DNA from: Gemmatimonas phototrophica
GTDB taxonomy: Bacteria; Gemmatimonadota; Gemmatimonadetes; Gemmatimonadales; Gemmatimonadaceae
Direction: 5' to 3'
Length of the DNA: 19,729 bases
Assembly: GCA_945870175.1 (NCBI GenBank)
Contig: CAMBRJ010000011.1
Coordinates: 1-19,729, forward strand
A program made the position numbers and the translations under genes. Shown piece after piece: positions 1 to 7,089 of the stretch (its first letter is position 1; each line of letters starts with the position of its first letter). The notes below the pieces were generated by a model, which was given only the letters and a program-made list of their open reading frames with translations, was not told where the DNA came from and made no database searches.

Positions 1-80
1 TCACGATGAACCTGGTGTGGTCGCCGCCTTGGACCCCGGAACGTATCGAGCCCCGGGTTCGCGCCTACATGGGCTTCTAG
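1..80 (+). CDS. MIP18/DUF59 (PaaD/SufT-like) protein, C-terminal fragment
   Basis: Only the last 25 codons are present, running from the left edge to a TAG at 78-80; the first two bases belong to an incomplete codon. The visible end reads LVWSPPWTPERI and finishes AYMGF. This resembles the usual end of MIP18/DUF59 proteins, where a beta strand leads into a PPW(T/D)P motif and a short C-terminal helix ending in a Gly-hydrophobic pair. Proteins of this family help mature or deliver iron-sulfur clusters, or act in phenylacetate degradation (PaaD). The assignment rests on this short tail alone. A SUF operon 7 kb away fits an iron-sulfur role but proves nothing. Confidence 0.5.
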   Translation, partial: TMNLVWSPPWTPERIEPRVRAYMGF

Positions 81-117
81 CTGGGCGTGTAGCGCAGCAC
101 CGAGCCCGGCCCGCCGC

Positions 118-672
118 TCACGCGCGCTCGACGCGCACCACGCTGGCGCGCTCGGCTCGCGCCAAGCGCAGCAACCGCAGGGCCACGGGCGCTAGCATCG
201 CCGCGCCTGCCCAGAGGGCCAGATCGGCCACGTTTGCAACGATCGTGGTTTCGCTGGTGAGGCGGATGGCCAGAAAGTCGGCGACCCCCTCGGGGCCAAC
301 GAGCATGCTGAGCAGATTGCCGACCGCGCCACCGGCGACCATGGCCAGTGCTCGAGTGGCCCGACGGTCGACGGCCGCCATCGCCTGCACCACCGACGCG
401 ATCAGGCCGACCGCCAACAGCGTGACCAGCACGTTGAGCTGCCACGTGTACGGACCGATGTCGACACCGCCAGCGCTGCCCGTGTTGAACACGACGAACA
501 ACGAGAAACGATCACTGATCGAGGCGACCCCGGCGGATCCGAGGGTCCGCACCGCGACGTCCTTCGACAGCAGATCGACGGCCGTCACGATCGCGGCGAT
601 CCCGATGAATCGGGCACGGACGGTGTCGAACAGACTTGAAACGCGCAAAGCACGAAGTGTATCGATTCGCAT
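118..672 (-). CDS. lspA: signal peptidase II (lipoprotein signal peptidase), divergent
   Basis: A membrane aspartyl protease of 184 residues that would cleave prolipoprotein signal peptides in front of the lipid-modified cysteine. Family marks are visible in order: VDLLSKD (about residues 32-38), the FNTGSA segment (62-67), GGAVGN (114-119), and two aspartates, D132 in GVADF and D150 in NVADLAL. These last two match the known LspA catalytic dyad. Four hydrophobic segments are present, near 22-32, 76-97, 106-122 and 150-166. Oddly, the usual N-(L/I)-x-D-R after GGxxGN reads NLLSM, so the conserved Asp-Arg pair is missing while the dyad is kept. Length is at the upper end for the family. It converges on the DUF59 tail. 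The window encodes at least two candidate substrates, the M23 and NAGPA lipoproteins. Confidence 0.78.
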   Translation of the reverse strand: MRIDTLRALRVSSLFDTVRARFIGIAAIVTAVDLLSKDVAVRTLGSAGVASISDRFSLFVVFNTGSAGGVDIGPYTWQLNVLVTLLAVGLIASVVQAMAAVDRRATRALAMVAGGAVGNLLSMLVGPEGVADFLAIRLTSETTIVANVADLALWAGAAMLAPVALRLLRLARAERASVVRVERA

Positions 673-920
673 GCGGTTGGTCGGCGGGTGGGATCGGAGA
701 AGCCCGAGTAGGGCTCACCGTTGCCTTGTATTGCACGCTGCATGCCGCGCCGATGGAAAGGCTTCGCCATGCTTTTAGGTCATCCCTGACCGCGCTACGA
801 CCGACGTAAATATGTAGACAGCAAAAACTTAACGATTTCCGTGCGCGATGCAAAGGTCATGGTGCATCCGATACGATCGCCGCGACCGCGCCACAGTCGG
901 GCGCGACAGACCGCACGACG

Positions 921-2090
921 TTAGTCGGCCTTGTACGGCGAGTCGGAGGTCGTCGCGAACGGAGCGAGCGCCGTCACGAAGCCGGCCCCAAGCACCTCGG
1001 CCTGCCACTTCCGGAGCTCGGGGAGTTCCTGCAGGTCATCGACGTGGCGCGGACGACGGCGCGCCACCGCCTCCATTCGATCGCGCGAGCAGAGCACGCC
1101 CGGATCGAGATCGAGATCGGCGGCCACGACGTCGCGCACCGCTTTAAGCCGCGCCACGCGGTCGTCGAAGTCGGCTTCCCGATCCCAGCGCGTGGCCTTG
1201 GGAAAGCGCGGCAGATCGGCGTCCGCGACATCGTTGCCGCGCGCGATCGCCTGCAGTGCTTCCTGCGCCCGGGCGTCATTCATGCCGCGGGGAAAACCTT
1301 TCACCGCGAACAGCGCCTCACGTGACGACGGCGCGAGACGCGCGAGATCGAGCAGCGTTTCGTTGCCGGCCACGCGGAAGGTGGCGCGATCGAGTTCGGA
1401 CGCGATCGAGTCGCGCCACTTCACAAGCTCCCGCAGTCGCACCAGCTCACGACGGGTGAGATCGCGCGCACCCTTCATGCGGAGAAAGCTGTTCTCGGCC
1501 TGGTCGGGATCCCACCGCGTGGTCTCAGCACGAACGAATTCTTCCTGCGCCCAATGCCACCGTCCCTTCGACACCAGTTGCTGATGGAGCTTGTCACGCA
1601 GGCCGAGGAGATGGCGTGTGTCTTGCGCAGCGTAGTCGAGCATGTCCGCCGTGAGCGGACGCATGCTCCAGTCGGCGCGCTGATGCTTCTTGTCGAGCTT
1701 GAGGCCGAAATACTGTTCCAGCAACGCCGCGAGACCGAAGGACCGAATCCCCAGCAGCTGCGCGGCCACCCGCGTGTCGAACAGATTCTTCACCTGCCAG
1801 CCGTAGTCCTGATGCAGCAGGCGCAGATCGTAGTCGGCGTCGTGCAATACGATCTCGACCTGTGGATCTTCGATCAGCGCCCCCAAGCGCGACGGCTTGC
1901 CGATCGGCAGCGGATCGATCACGGCCTCATGCCGATCCGTCGACATCTGCAGCAGATAGATGCGGTCGACGAAGCGATGAAAACTCGCGCCCTCGGTGTC
2001 GAGCGCGATGGCTCGGACCGGTGATAAATTCGCGAGAAACTGATCGACGGCGTCGACCGTATCGAGATAAAGCGGTGCGGATGCTGACAT
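921..2090 (-). CDS. rnd: ribonuclease D
   Basis: A 3'-5' exoribonuclease of 389 residues of the DEDDy family, which trims the 3' ends of tRNA precursors and other stable RNAs. Motif Exo I is LDTE (D31, E33), Exo II is DADYDLRLL (D88), and Exo III is DYAAQD (Y153, D157). All metal-binding acids and the diagnostic tyrosine are therefore present. An HRDC-type helical domain follows at about 205-290, and a second HRDC-like region fills the C-terminus, as in E. coli RNase D. The ATG at 2090 was chosen because MSASAPLYL leads straight into the exonuclease fold. The longer frame back to 2210 adds 40 residues without family character. It is divergent from the transporter, with 112 bases between the starts. 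Confidence 0.9.
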   Translation of the reverse strand: MSASAPLYLDTVDAVDQFLANLSPVRAIALDTEGASFHRFVDRIYLLQMSTDRHEAVIDPLPIGKPSRLGALIEDPQVEIVLHDADYDLRLLHQDYGWQVKNLFDTRVAAQLLGIRSFGLAALLEQYFGLKLDKKHQRADWSMRPLTADMLDYAAQDTRHLLGLRDKLHQQLVSKGRWHWAQEEFVRAETTRWDPDQAENSFLRMKGARDLTRRELVRLRELVKWRDSIASELDRATFRVAGNETLLDLARLAPSSREALFAVKGFPRGMNDARAQEALQAIARGNDVADADLPRFPKATRWDREADFDDRVARLKAVRDVVAADLDLDPGVLCSRDRMEAVARRRPRHVDDLQELPELRKWQAEVLGAGFVTALAPFATTSDSPYKAD

Positions 2091-2202
2091 GGCTACTCGA
2101 AAGGTACATCGGTCCGCTTCACAGAGGGGGGAATTGGCCGAATGACTACGCTTGGTACCGGCGGCGCCGCGTGGAATGGTCTTCCGCAGTAATTTCGTCA
2201 GC

Positions 2203-3519
2203 ATGACCACCGTCGATCAGGATCTGCTCCCCGAGCCGCTACCCCCCGAGCGGCGAGGCTGGCGTACCGCCGATCTCGCCCGAGCCTCCATCGTCGCCCT
2301 TGCCGTCTGGTTCGGGCTTCAGCTGGCGTGGTCCGTCAGCTCGCTGCTGTTTCTCGTCTTCCTGGCCACCCTCTTCGGGCTGGCGGTGGGACGCGGAGTG
2401 GACTTCCTCGAGCGATTCCGGATTCGCCGTGGCATCGCGTCGGCGCTGATTGTGCTGGGGACGCTCGGCACCATCGGCGGCGTGCTGGCGTGGACGGCCC
2501 CGACGCTGATCGAGCAGGGCAAGCAGTTGCAGACCGAGTTTCCGGAAGCGATCCACAAGCTCCAGACGTGGATCGACTCGAAACGCACCGGGCTGGTCGG
2601 CACGCTGATCAAGTCGGCGGCGGCGCCACCCACCGGCGTCGGCTCGACCGCCGTCGTCGCCCCCGTGGCCGGGGGAGGGCCCGCCACGAGCACCCGAAAG
2701 CCGACCGCCGCGCAGGTCAGTCGTGAGGCGGCCGATTCGATCGCGGCATCGCCCAGCGAGGCGATCAAGAAGCGCCTCACGGAAGGGCTGAGCGGCGCCT
2801 CCCGCTATTTGTTCTCGTTTGTCTCGAACACCCTGGCCGCCGTTGCCGGCTTCGTGCTGCTGGTGTTCCTGGCGATGTACATCGGCGCCGAGCCCGAGGT
2901 GTACCGGGGCTGGCTCCTGTCGGTGGTCCCGGCCACGTCCCGCGCGCAGGTGCGACTGATCCTGGCCGAGGTGGCGGCCGTGCTGCGCAAATGGCTGGTC
3001 ACGCAGCTGATTGCCATGGTGGTGATCGGTGTGGTGAGCATGATCGTGTTGCTGCTGCTGGGCGTGAAGGCGCCGTTCGCGCTGGCCTTCATCGCCGGAT
3101 TGTGCGAGTTCATCCCGACGATGGGACCGGTGCTGAGTGCCGTGCCGGCGGTGCTCATGGCCTTCGTGGATTCGCCCGAAAAGGCGCTGGCCGTATTGAT
3201 CGCGTACTGGGGGATTCAGTTCCTCGAGAACAACCTGCTCATTCCCTATCTCATGCGCGGTGAGATGGACTTGCCACCGGCGATCACGTTGGTGGCCCAG
3301 TCGCTGATGACGCTGGTGTTCGGCTTCATCGGGCTGATGGTCGCGGTGCCGCTCACGGCGGCCGTGCTGGTGCCGCTGCGCATGATGGCCGAGCGGGAGA
3401 ATGCGAGGGAGAAAGCCATGCGGCGACGCGGGATGGTGCAGGAGATGGCGCGTGCCGACGTCGATCCGGACACCGTGATGGATGTGGCGGACAGCGGTCC
3501 ACTCCCGAGGTCCACATGA
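2203..3519 (+). CDS. AI-2E family transporter (PerM/YdiK type membrane protein)
   Basis: A 438-residue inner-membrane protein of the AI-2 exporter (PerM/YdiK/TqsA) superfamily. Some members export autoinducer-2, others extrude sodium, and many have no known substrate. N-terminal hydrophobic segments at about 28-75 precede a soluble stretch. A long hydrophobic core follows from about 205 onward, with the family-typical GLCEFIPTMGPVLS (about 298-311) and FLENNLLIPYLM (about 340) blocks. The soluble stretch carries a low-complexity Ala/Pro/Thr/Gly-rich insertion at about 140-188, probably a disordered linker. The ATG at 2203 was chosen because upstream residues in the longer frame (from 2152) look like untranslated leader. 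Its stop overlaps the next start by four bases (ATGA), so the two are translationally coupled. Confidence 0.85.
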   Translation: MTTVDQDLLPEPLPPERRGWRTADLARASIVALAVWFGLQLAWSVSSLLFLVFLATLFGLAVGRGVDFLERFRIRRGIASALIVLGTLGTIGGVLAWTAPTLIEQGKQLQTEFPEAIHKLQTWIDSKRTGLVGTLIKSAAAPPTGVGSTAVVAPVAGGGPATSTRKPTAAQVSREAADSIAASPSEAIKKRLTEGLSGASRYLFSFVSNTLAAVAGFVLLVFLAMYIGAEPEVYRGWLLSVVPATSRAQVRLILAEVAAVLRKWLVTQLIAMVVIGVVSMIVLLLLGVKAPFALAFIAGLCEFIPTMGPVLSAVPAVLMAFVDSPEKALAVLIAYWGIQFLENNLLIPYLMRGEMDLPPAITLVAQSLMTLVFGFIGLMVAVPLTAAVLVPLRMMAERENAREKAMRRRGMVQEMARADVDPDTVMDVADSGPLPRST

Positions 3520-4322
3520 TCGCTCAACTGGCCGGATATCAGGTCGGCTTCGACGACAGCGGCGACGGGTTGCCGGTCGTCTTCCTGCACGGCTTTCCGC
3601 ACGATCGGACCCTCTGGACCGCGCAACGCCTGTCGCTGGCGCCGCACGTGCGCTGTATCGTGCCCGACCTGCGTGGCTTCGGCCATTCGAGCACCTTCGG
3701 GCCTTTCTCAATGGACCAGTACGCCGATGATGTCGTGGCGTTGCTCGACTGGCTTGGGATCGAGGCCGCGGTCGTGTGCGGACTGTCGATGGGCGGCTAC
3801 GTCGCGATGGCTATGTGGCGGCGGCACCCCGAGCGTATTCGGGCCCTGATCTTCTCGGACACCAAGGCCGGGGCCGACGATGACGAGACCCGCGCGCGCC
3901 GAGATGAGATGATCGCCATGGTGAGGCGTGATGGCTCGCGGGCGATCGCCGACGCCCAGTTGCAGGGGATGCTGGGGAAGGAGTCACGGGCGCGGCGACC
4001 CGATGTGGTGAACACGATCCGGGTGATGATGGCGAAGCAGTCGGTGGCCGGGATCACGGGGGCGCTCCATGCGCTCCGAGACCGGCCGGACTCACGGGAA
4101 ACGCTCGGAACGATTACCGTTCCCACACTCGTGGTGGTGGGGGAAGACGACGTGCTGACGCCGATCAAGGAGGCGCGCGCGATCGCCGAAGGCCTTCCCG
4201 CTGCGGCGCGCGTCCGCATGGAGATTATCGCGGGGGCGGGACACCTGCCCTGCGTCGAGCGCCCCGCCGCGACGACGCATGCACTCTCCGACTTCCTCGC
4301 GTCACTCGCCGATTCGGTCTGA
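3516..4322 (+). CDS. alpha/beta-fold hydrolase
   Basis: A cytosolic alpha/beta hydrolase of 268 residues. The oxyanion segment is FLHGFPHD (about 23-30). The nucleophile elbow is GLSMGG with S91, the acid is D212 in the GEDDVLTP loop, and the base is H243 in AGAGHLP, so the catalytic triad is complete. DLRGFGHS (about 51-58) is the typical strand-4 loop. The closest well-known types are the esterase and 3-oxoadipate enol-lactonase-like enzymes (PcaD/MhpC group). The substrate cannot be named from sequence, and no ring-degradation genes lie nearby. The start overlaps the transporter stop, which suggests one transcript for the pair. There is no signal peptide. Confidence 0.85.
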   Translation: MIAQLAGYQVGFDDSGDGLPVVFLHGFPHDRTLWTAQRLSLAPHVRCIVPDLRGFGHSSTFGPFSMDQYADDVVALLDWLGIEAAVVCGLSMGGYVAMAMWRRHPERIRALIFSDTKAGADDDETRARRDEMIAMVRRDGSRAIADAQLQGMLGKESRARRPDVVNTIRVMMAKQSVAGITGALHALRDRPDSRETLGTITVPTLVVVGEDDVLTPIKEARAIAEGLPAAARVRMEIIAGAGHLPCVERPAATTHALSDFLASLADSV

Positions 4323-4369
4323 CCGACTCCTCGACGGCGCTTTTCAGACTTCGCTCTTTTCCGCCGTCG

Positions 4370-4975
4370 ATGACTGCTCCCGTTTCCGAAGCCGAACGTT
4401 CAACCGCTGCCCGCATCGGGCAGGTGCTGTTCCAGAACCGCGGCTGGCTGCCCGTGCCGTTTCTGGCGGTGCCGCTGCTCGTGCCAGGCGTGCAGTCCCA
4501 GCAGAACTGGATTGCCGGACTGCTGCTGGTGCTGCTGGGCGAGCTGGTGCGCACGGCCGGTGTGGCGGCCGCCGGTACGGTCACCCGTCGTCGCTCGCGC
4601 GATGTGCAGCGACTCGTGACCTACGGTGCGTTCGCGTGGTGCCGCAATCCGCTGTACGTGGGCAACTTCCTGGCGTGGATCGGCTTCACGGTCGTGTCGG
4701 GCGTGACGTGGTTCATTCCCGTCGCGATCGTGATCTTTGCGATCGAGTACACTCTGATTGTGCGCTACGAAGAGGGTGTGCTGGAATCGATCTTCGGGCA
4801 GGAGTATCTGGACTACAAGGCACGCACGCCGCGCTGGTTCGGTCGGCCGCCAATCGGCAGCACCGAAGGACAGCACGACTGGGCTGAAGCCATCTGGAGC
4901 GAGCGCTCGACGGTGCTGCAGTATGTGGTGTTATGCGGCCTGTTCTGGCTTAAAAACCGCGGCTGGACGTTCTAG
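4370..4975 (+). CDS. isoprenylcysteine carboxyl methyltransferase / phospholipid methyltransferase-like membrane protein
   Basis: A 201-residue integral membrane protein of the ICMT/PEMT superfamily, which uses S-adenosylmethionine to methylate lipid-linked substrates at the membrane. The SAM-binding signature is YGAFAWCRNPLYVGN (residues 85-99), matching the family's GxxxxxRHPxYxG pattern with Asn for His. The downstream E134-E135 pair and FGQEYLDYKARTPRWF match the conserved EE and FGxxYxxYxxxxPR blocks. Four or more membrane segments are visible at about 25-65, 98-130 and 180-198. Bacteria do not prenylate CAAX proteins in the usual way, so the real substrate is unknown. It lies 47 bases after the hydrolase and may be cotranscribed with it. 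Confidence 0.75.
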   Translation: MTAPVSEAERSTAARIGQVLFQNRGWLPVPFLAVPLLVPGVQSQQNWIAGLLLVLLGELVRTAGVAAAGTVTRRRSRDVQRLVTYGAFAWCRNPLYVGNFLAWIGFTVVSGVTWFIPVAIVIFAIEYTLIVRYEEGVLESIFGQEYLDYKARTPRWFGRPPIGSTEGQHDWAEAIWSERSTVLQYVVLCGLFWLKNRGWTF

Positions 4976-4998
4976 CGCGATCAGCGGGCGATACAAAA

Positions 4999-5027
4999 GC
5001 GGGCCGCGACGTCATGTCGCGGCCCGC
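4999..5027 (-). terminator. intrinsic terminator, mainly for the ferredoxin gene
   Basis: A perfect 12-bp stem (4999-5010 pairing with 5016-5027) closes a 5-base loop. On the minus strand the stem is followed by GCTTTTGTAT, a short U tract just past the end of the ferredoxin gene. On the plus strand there is no T run after the stem, though the hairpin could still help end the methyltransferase transcript. Confidence 0.8.
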
Positions 5028-5047
5028 GGTGCATCCCCCCAAGCGCC

Positions 5048-5311
<264 letters not shown>

Positions 5312-5362
5312 GAGCGAAGTCTCGGGTCCGACGCGACCAGGAATGGCGGCGATTGAGAAGGG

Positions 5363-5390
5363 AAGATACTCGACGGTGCACGCGCGACAA
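5363..5390 (-). promoter_or_regulatory. candidate sigma70 promoter of the ferredoxin gene
   Basis: Read on the minus strand: TTGTCG (-35, 5385-5390), a 16-base spacer, then TATCTT (-10, 5363-5368), about 50 bases before the ferredoxin start. Each box matches four of six consensus positions. This is an inference from similarity only. Confidence 0.4.
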
Positions 5391-5409
5391 GCGCACACGT
5401 GGCGGGAAC

Positions 5410-5715
5410 TTATCCGCGCCAGGGCGGCAATTCACCGTGCTTGAGGTCGGGATTCTCGCGATAGAGCGTGAACGTGCGACCGATGACCTGGATCACTTCG
5501 GCGCGCGCGCGTTCGGCGGCGTCGCGAGCGGCCTCCTTGGCCGACAGTTCACCCGTCTTGGCCACCTGCAGCTTCACCAACTCGTGCGTGCGGAGCACGT
5601 CATTGAGACTGGCGAGCAGCGCCGGGGTGAGCCCAGCGTGACCGATATGCACCTGCACGCTCAGGTGATGTGCTTCCGCGCGCAACGCCGCACGGTCCTT
5701 GCCCTTCATGCTCAT
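5410..5715 (-). CDS. yhbY: YhbY family RNA-binding protein (CRM domain)
   Basis: A 101-residue single CRM (CRS1-YhbY) domain protein with a KH-like fold. Bacterial YhbY associates with pre-50S ribosomal particles. The fold runs from LRAEAHHLSVQVHIG through the loop IGHAGLT, equivalent to the family GKxGLT RNA-binding loop, to LNDVLRTHELVKLQV and a final strand VIQVIGRTFTLYR. The ATG at 5715 is preceded by GAGGG at 4-5 bases. An ATG two codons later (5709) is possible. In the loop the usual Lys is replaced by His (GHAG for GKxG). It is the last gene of a minus-strand operon, 28 bases after the M23 peptidase. Confidence 0.85.
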   Translation of the reverse strand: MSMKGKDRAALRAEAHHLSVQVHIGHAGLTPALLASLNDVLRTHELVKLQVAKTGELSAKEAARDAAERARAEVIQVIGRTFTLYRENPDLKHGELPPWRG

Positions 5716-5743
5716 GAATCCCTCGGGCGCCTGCGAGCCAACG

Positions 5744-6427
5744 TCATGGACGCAGGGCATCGAGCGCAAAAAACGAAAACGGGTTGATGGCAGGACCGTC
5801 CCACCATGCTCGCCCCACGGCGCGCTTCATCACCTGAAAATGGAGATGCGGCGTGTCTGGTGGTGCATTGCCCGTTGTTCCAACGTAGCCGATCACCGAT
5901 CCCTTGGCGACTCGGTCGCCCACCGCGAGCCCTTTCCGATAGCGCTCGAGATGGGCGTAGTAGTACACGAATCGCTGCTCCGGGTCGGAGGCATAGATCA
6001 CGATGCCGCCCACCGGCCCCGAAAACAGGCGCCCGATGACGAGGTCATCGGCGGCCACGACGGCGGTGGTCCGGGGCGCCAAAATGTCGAGCGCCCCGTG
6101 AATACCGGCCGTGCGCTTGGCCGTGAAGTTGTCCTTGAGGGCGCCTCGCGGGATCCCTTCCACCGGGACCATGAGCTGGCGCTCCCAGAGGGCGTCGAGG
6201 TCGTCGTCGGCAACCCGCGCATCGAGCGGGCCCACATGCGCCGGCGTCGGACCGATCGGTCGCCGACTGGCCGACGAGGGCATGGACGCGTCGGGCGCGG
6301 GGGCCGCCGCCGGTCGGAGCGCGCGCGAAGAGGAGCAGGCCGCGAACACCGGGAGGAGCGCCACCGTCGTCGCCCACCGAATCGGAAACCGGATCGGAAA
6401 CCGAGCCGGCGCGTGCCACGCCCTCAC
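5744..6427 (-). CDS. M23 family metallopeptidase, predicted lipoprotein
   Basis: A predicted envelope lipoprotein of 227 residues with a LytM/M23 peptidase domain, the kind that cuts peptidoglycan cross-links. A hydrophobic N-terminus ends in the lipobox-like FAAC (C31). The zinc ligands are H110 and D114 in GIHGALDI, with H194-L-H196 forming the HxH motif. The YYYAHLERY block (155-163) supplies the usual conserved His. YRKGLAVGDRVAKGSVIGYVG is the typical beta-hairpin core. All catalytic residues are present, so it should be an active enzyme rather than an EnvC-like activator. The start is a GTG sharing four bases (GTGA) with the stop of the upstream carrier-like gene, indicating coupling. 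Confidence 0.85.
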   Translation of the reverse strand: MRAWHAPARFPIRFPIRWATTVALLPVFAACSSSRALRPAAAPAPDASMPSSASRRPIGPTPAHVGPLDARVADDDLDALWERQLMVPVEGIPRGALKDNFTAKRTAGIHGALDILAPRTTAVVAADDLVIGRLFSGPVGGIVIYASDPEQRFVYYYAHLERYRKGLAVGDRVAKGSVIGYVGTTGNAPPDTPHLHFQVMKRAVGRAWWDGPAINPFSFFALDALRP

Positions 6428-6837
6428 CCCTTGACCACTTCCGGGCGGAAGAACGGCTCGAGGTAGCGCAGCAGGTCGTCGACCGAACGGACCTGTTCCT
6501 TCAGCTCATCGAGCTCGCTCGCGCGCGGCAAGCGCACGCCGGCGCGATCGGCGATCACCAGCACGGCATCCTCGAGATCCAGATCGATCAGACCGTACTC
6601 GCGCTCGAGATTGTCGGTGGGGCTCACGAGGTAATGCGGTCCCACGGCACCGTGACGCTCGGCGAGATAGGCGTACACCTGCGAGAGCAACAGCTCGGCG
6701 TAGCGCCCCCGAAACGCATCGCGGAAGCGCGACAGGCCGTCGCGTTCGATGGACGCCTGATTGATGCGTTGCGCGCGAATCAGCGCAATCAGTCCGAGTG
6801 CCAGCACCACAACGGCAACGATGACGGTCAGACGCAC
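6424..6837 (-). CDS. membrane-anchored protein with acyl-carrier-like domain lacking the phosphopantetheine serine
   Basis: I do not recognise a named family. With the GTG at 6837 the product is 137 residues: one membrane anchor (about 3-20), a charged linker helix (about 24-62), then a four-helix-like domain (about 65-130). That domain runs SPTDNLEREYGLIDLDLEDA, then IADRAGVRLP, then VRSVDDLLRYLEPF. It resembles the acyl carrier protein pattern of a dxG-DSL helix, a xxxgvxIP turn and a TVxDLxxYL helix. No serine lies between residues 73 and 107, so it could not carry phosphopantetheine. A longer TTG-started frame reaches 6942. The GTG was preferred because it begins directly at the anchor and has TGAGG upstream. 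It overlaps the M23 gene by four bases. Confidence 0.6.
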   Translation of the reverse strand: MRLTVIVAVVVLALGLIALIRAQRINQASIERDGLSRFRDAFRGRYAELLLSQVYAYLAERHGAVGPHYLVSPTDNLEREYGLIDLDLEDAVLVIADRAGVRLPRASELDELKEQVRSVDDLLRYLEPFFRPEVVKG

Positions 6838-7040
6838 GACGTGCGATGCCTCAGGTGGGGATGGCGAGAGAGAGGGCGCGAGCACCGTCGCAACGCCGAT
6901 ATGCCACGTATTGTCGGGGCGTTGGCATGGTGCCGTGCTCAATGTAGCCAGATTGTTGCAGCTCCGTGGATACGCGCCTCGCGGTCGCTCCGCTGGACCA
7001 CGCGGCGGAGCTCGGCAGAATGTTCCGACGGCCGCAATTC

Positions 7041-7058
7041 GTCAACAGATTCGTTGAC
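7041..7058. promoter_or_regulatory. SufR operator, CAAC-N6-GTTG inverted repeat
   Basis: GTCAAC (7041-7046) and GTTGAC (7053-7058) form a perfect 6-bp inverted repeat around a 6-base centre. The core CAAC-N6-GTTG is the sequence I recall as the binding site of cyanobacterial SufR. Its right arm overlaps the -35 box of the sufR promoter, so a bound repressor would block RNA polymerase. The match and the overlap are seen directly; binding is inferred. Confidence 0.7.
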
Positions 7059-7083
7059 GTAATGATCAAAGCCGAGTTATACT
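7054..7083 (+). promoter_or_regulatory. sigma70-type promoter of the suf operon, probably leaderless
   Basis: TTGACG (-35, 7054-7059), an 18-base spacer, then TATACT (-10, 7078-7083), each box matching five of six consensus bases. Only six bases separate the -10 box from the ATG of sufR at 7090. A start about seven bases past the box therefore falls on or next to the A of the start codon, and no ribosome binding site can fit. This predicts a leaderless mRNA. Confidence 0.75.
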
Positions 7084-7089
7084 ATCCCC

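Noticed and set aside
673..920. 248-base gap between lspA and rnd, with an AT-richer patch near 805-842
   Set aside because: Short frames here are Arg-rich shadows. I found no promoter with acceptable spacing, no tRNA and no clear hairpin.
2239..3711. 490-codon open frame on the minus strand
   Set aside because: It lies opposite the AI-2E transporter and hydrolase genes. The product is Arg/His/Gln/Gly-rich without domains, which is typical of the antisense frame of a GC-rich gene.
7020..7045. Possible divergent minus-strand promoter (TTGACG, 17 bases, CATTCT) for the carrier-like gene
   Set aside because: The -10 matches only three of six bases, and the -35 arises from the palindrome itself. 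It is possible, but too weak to list.
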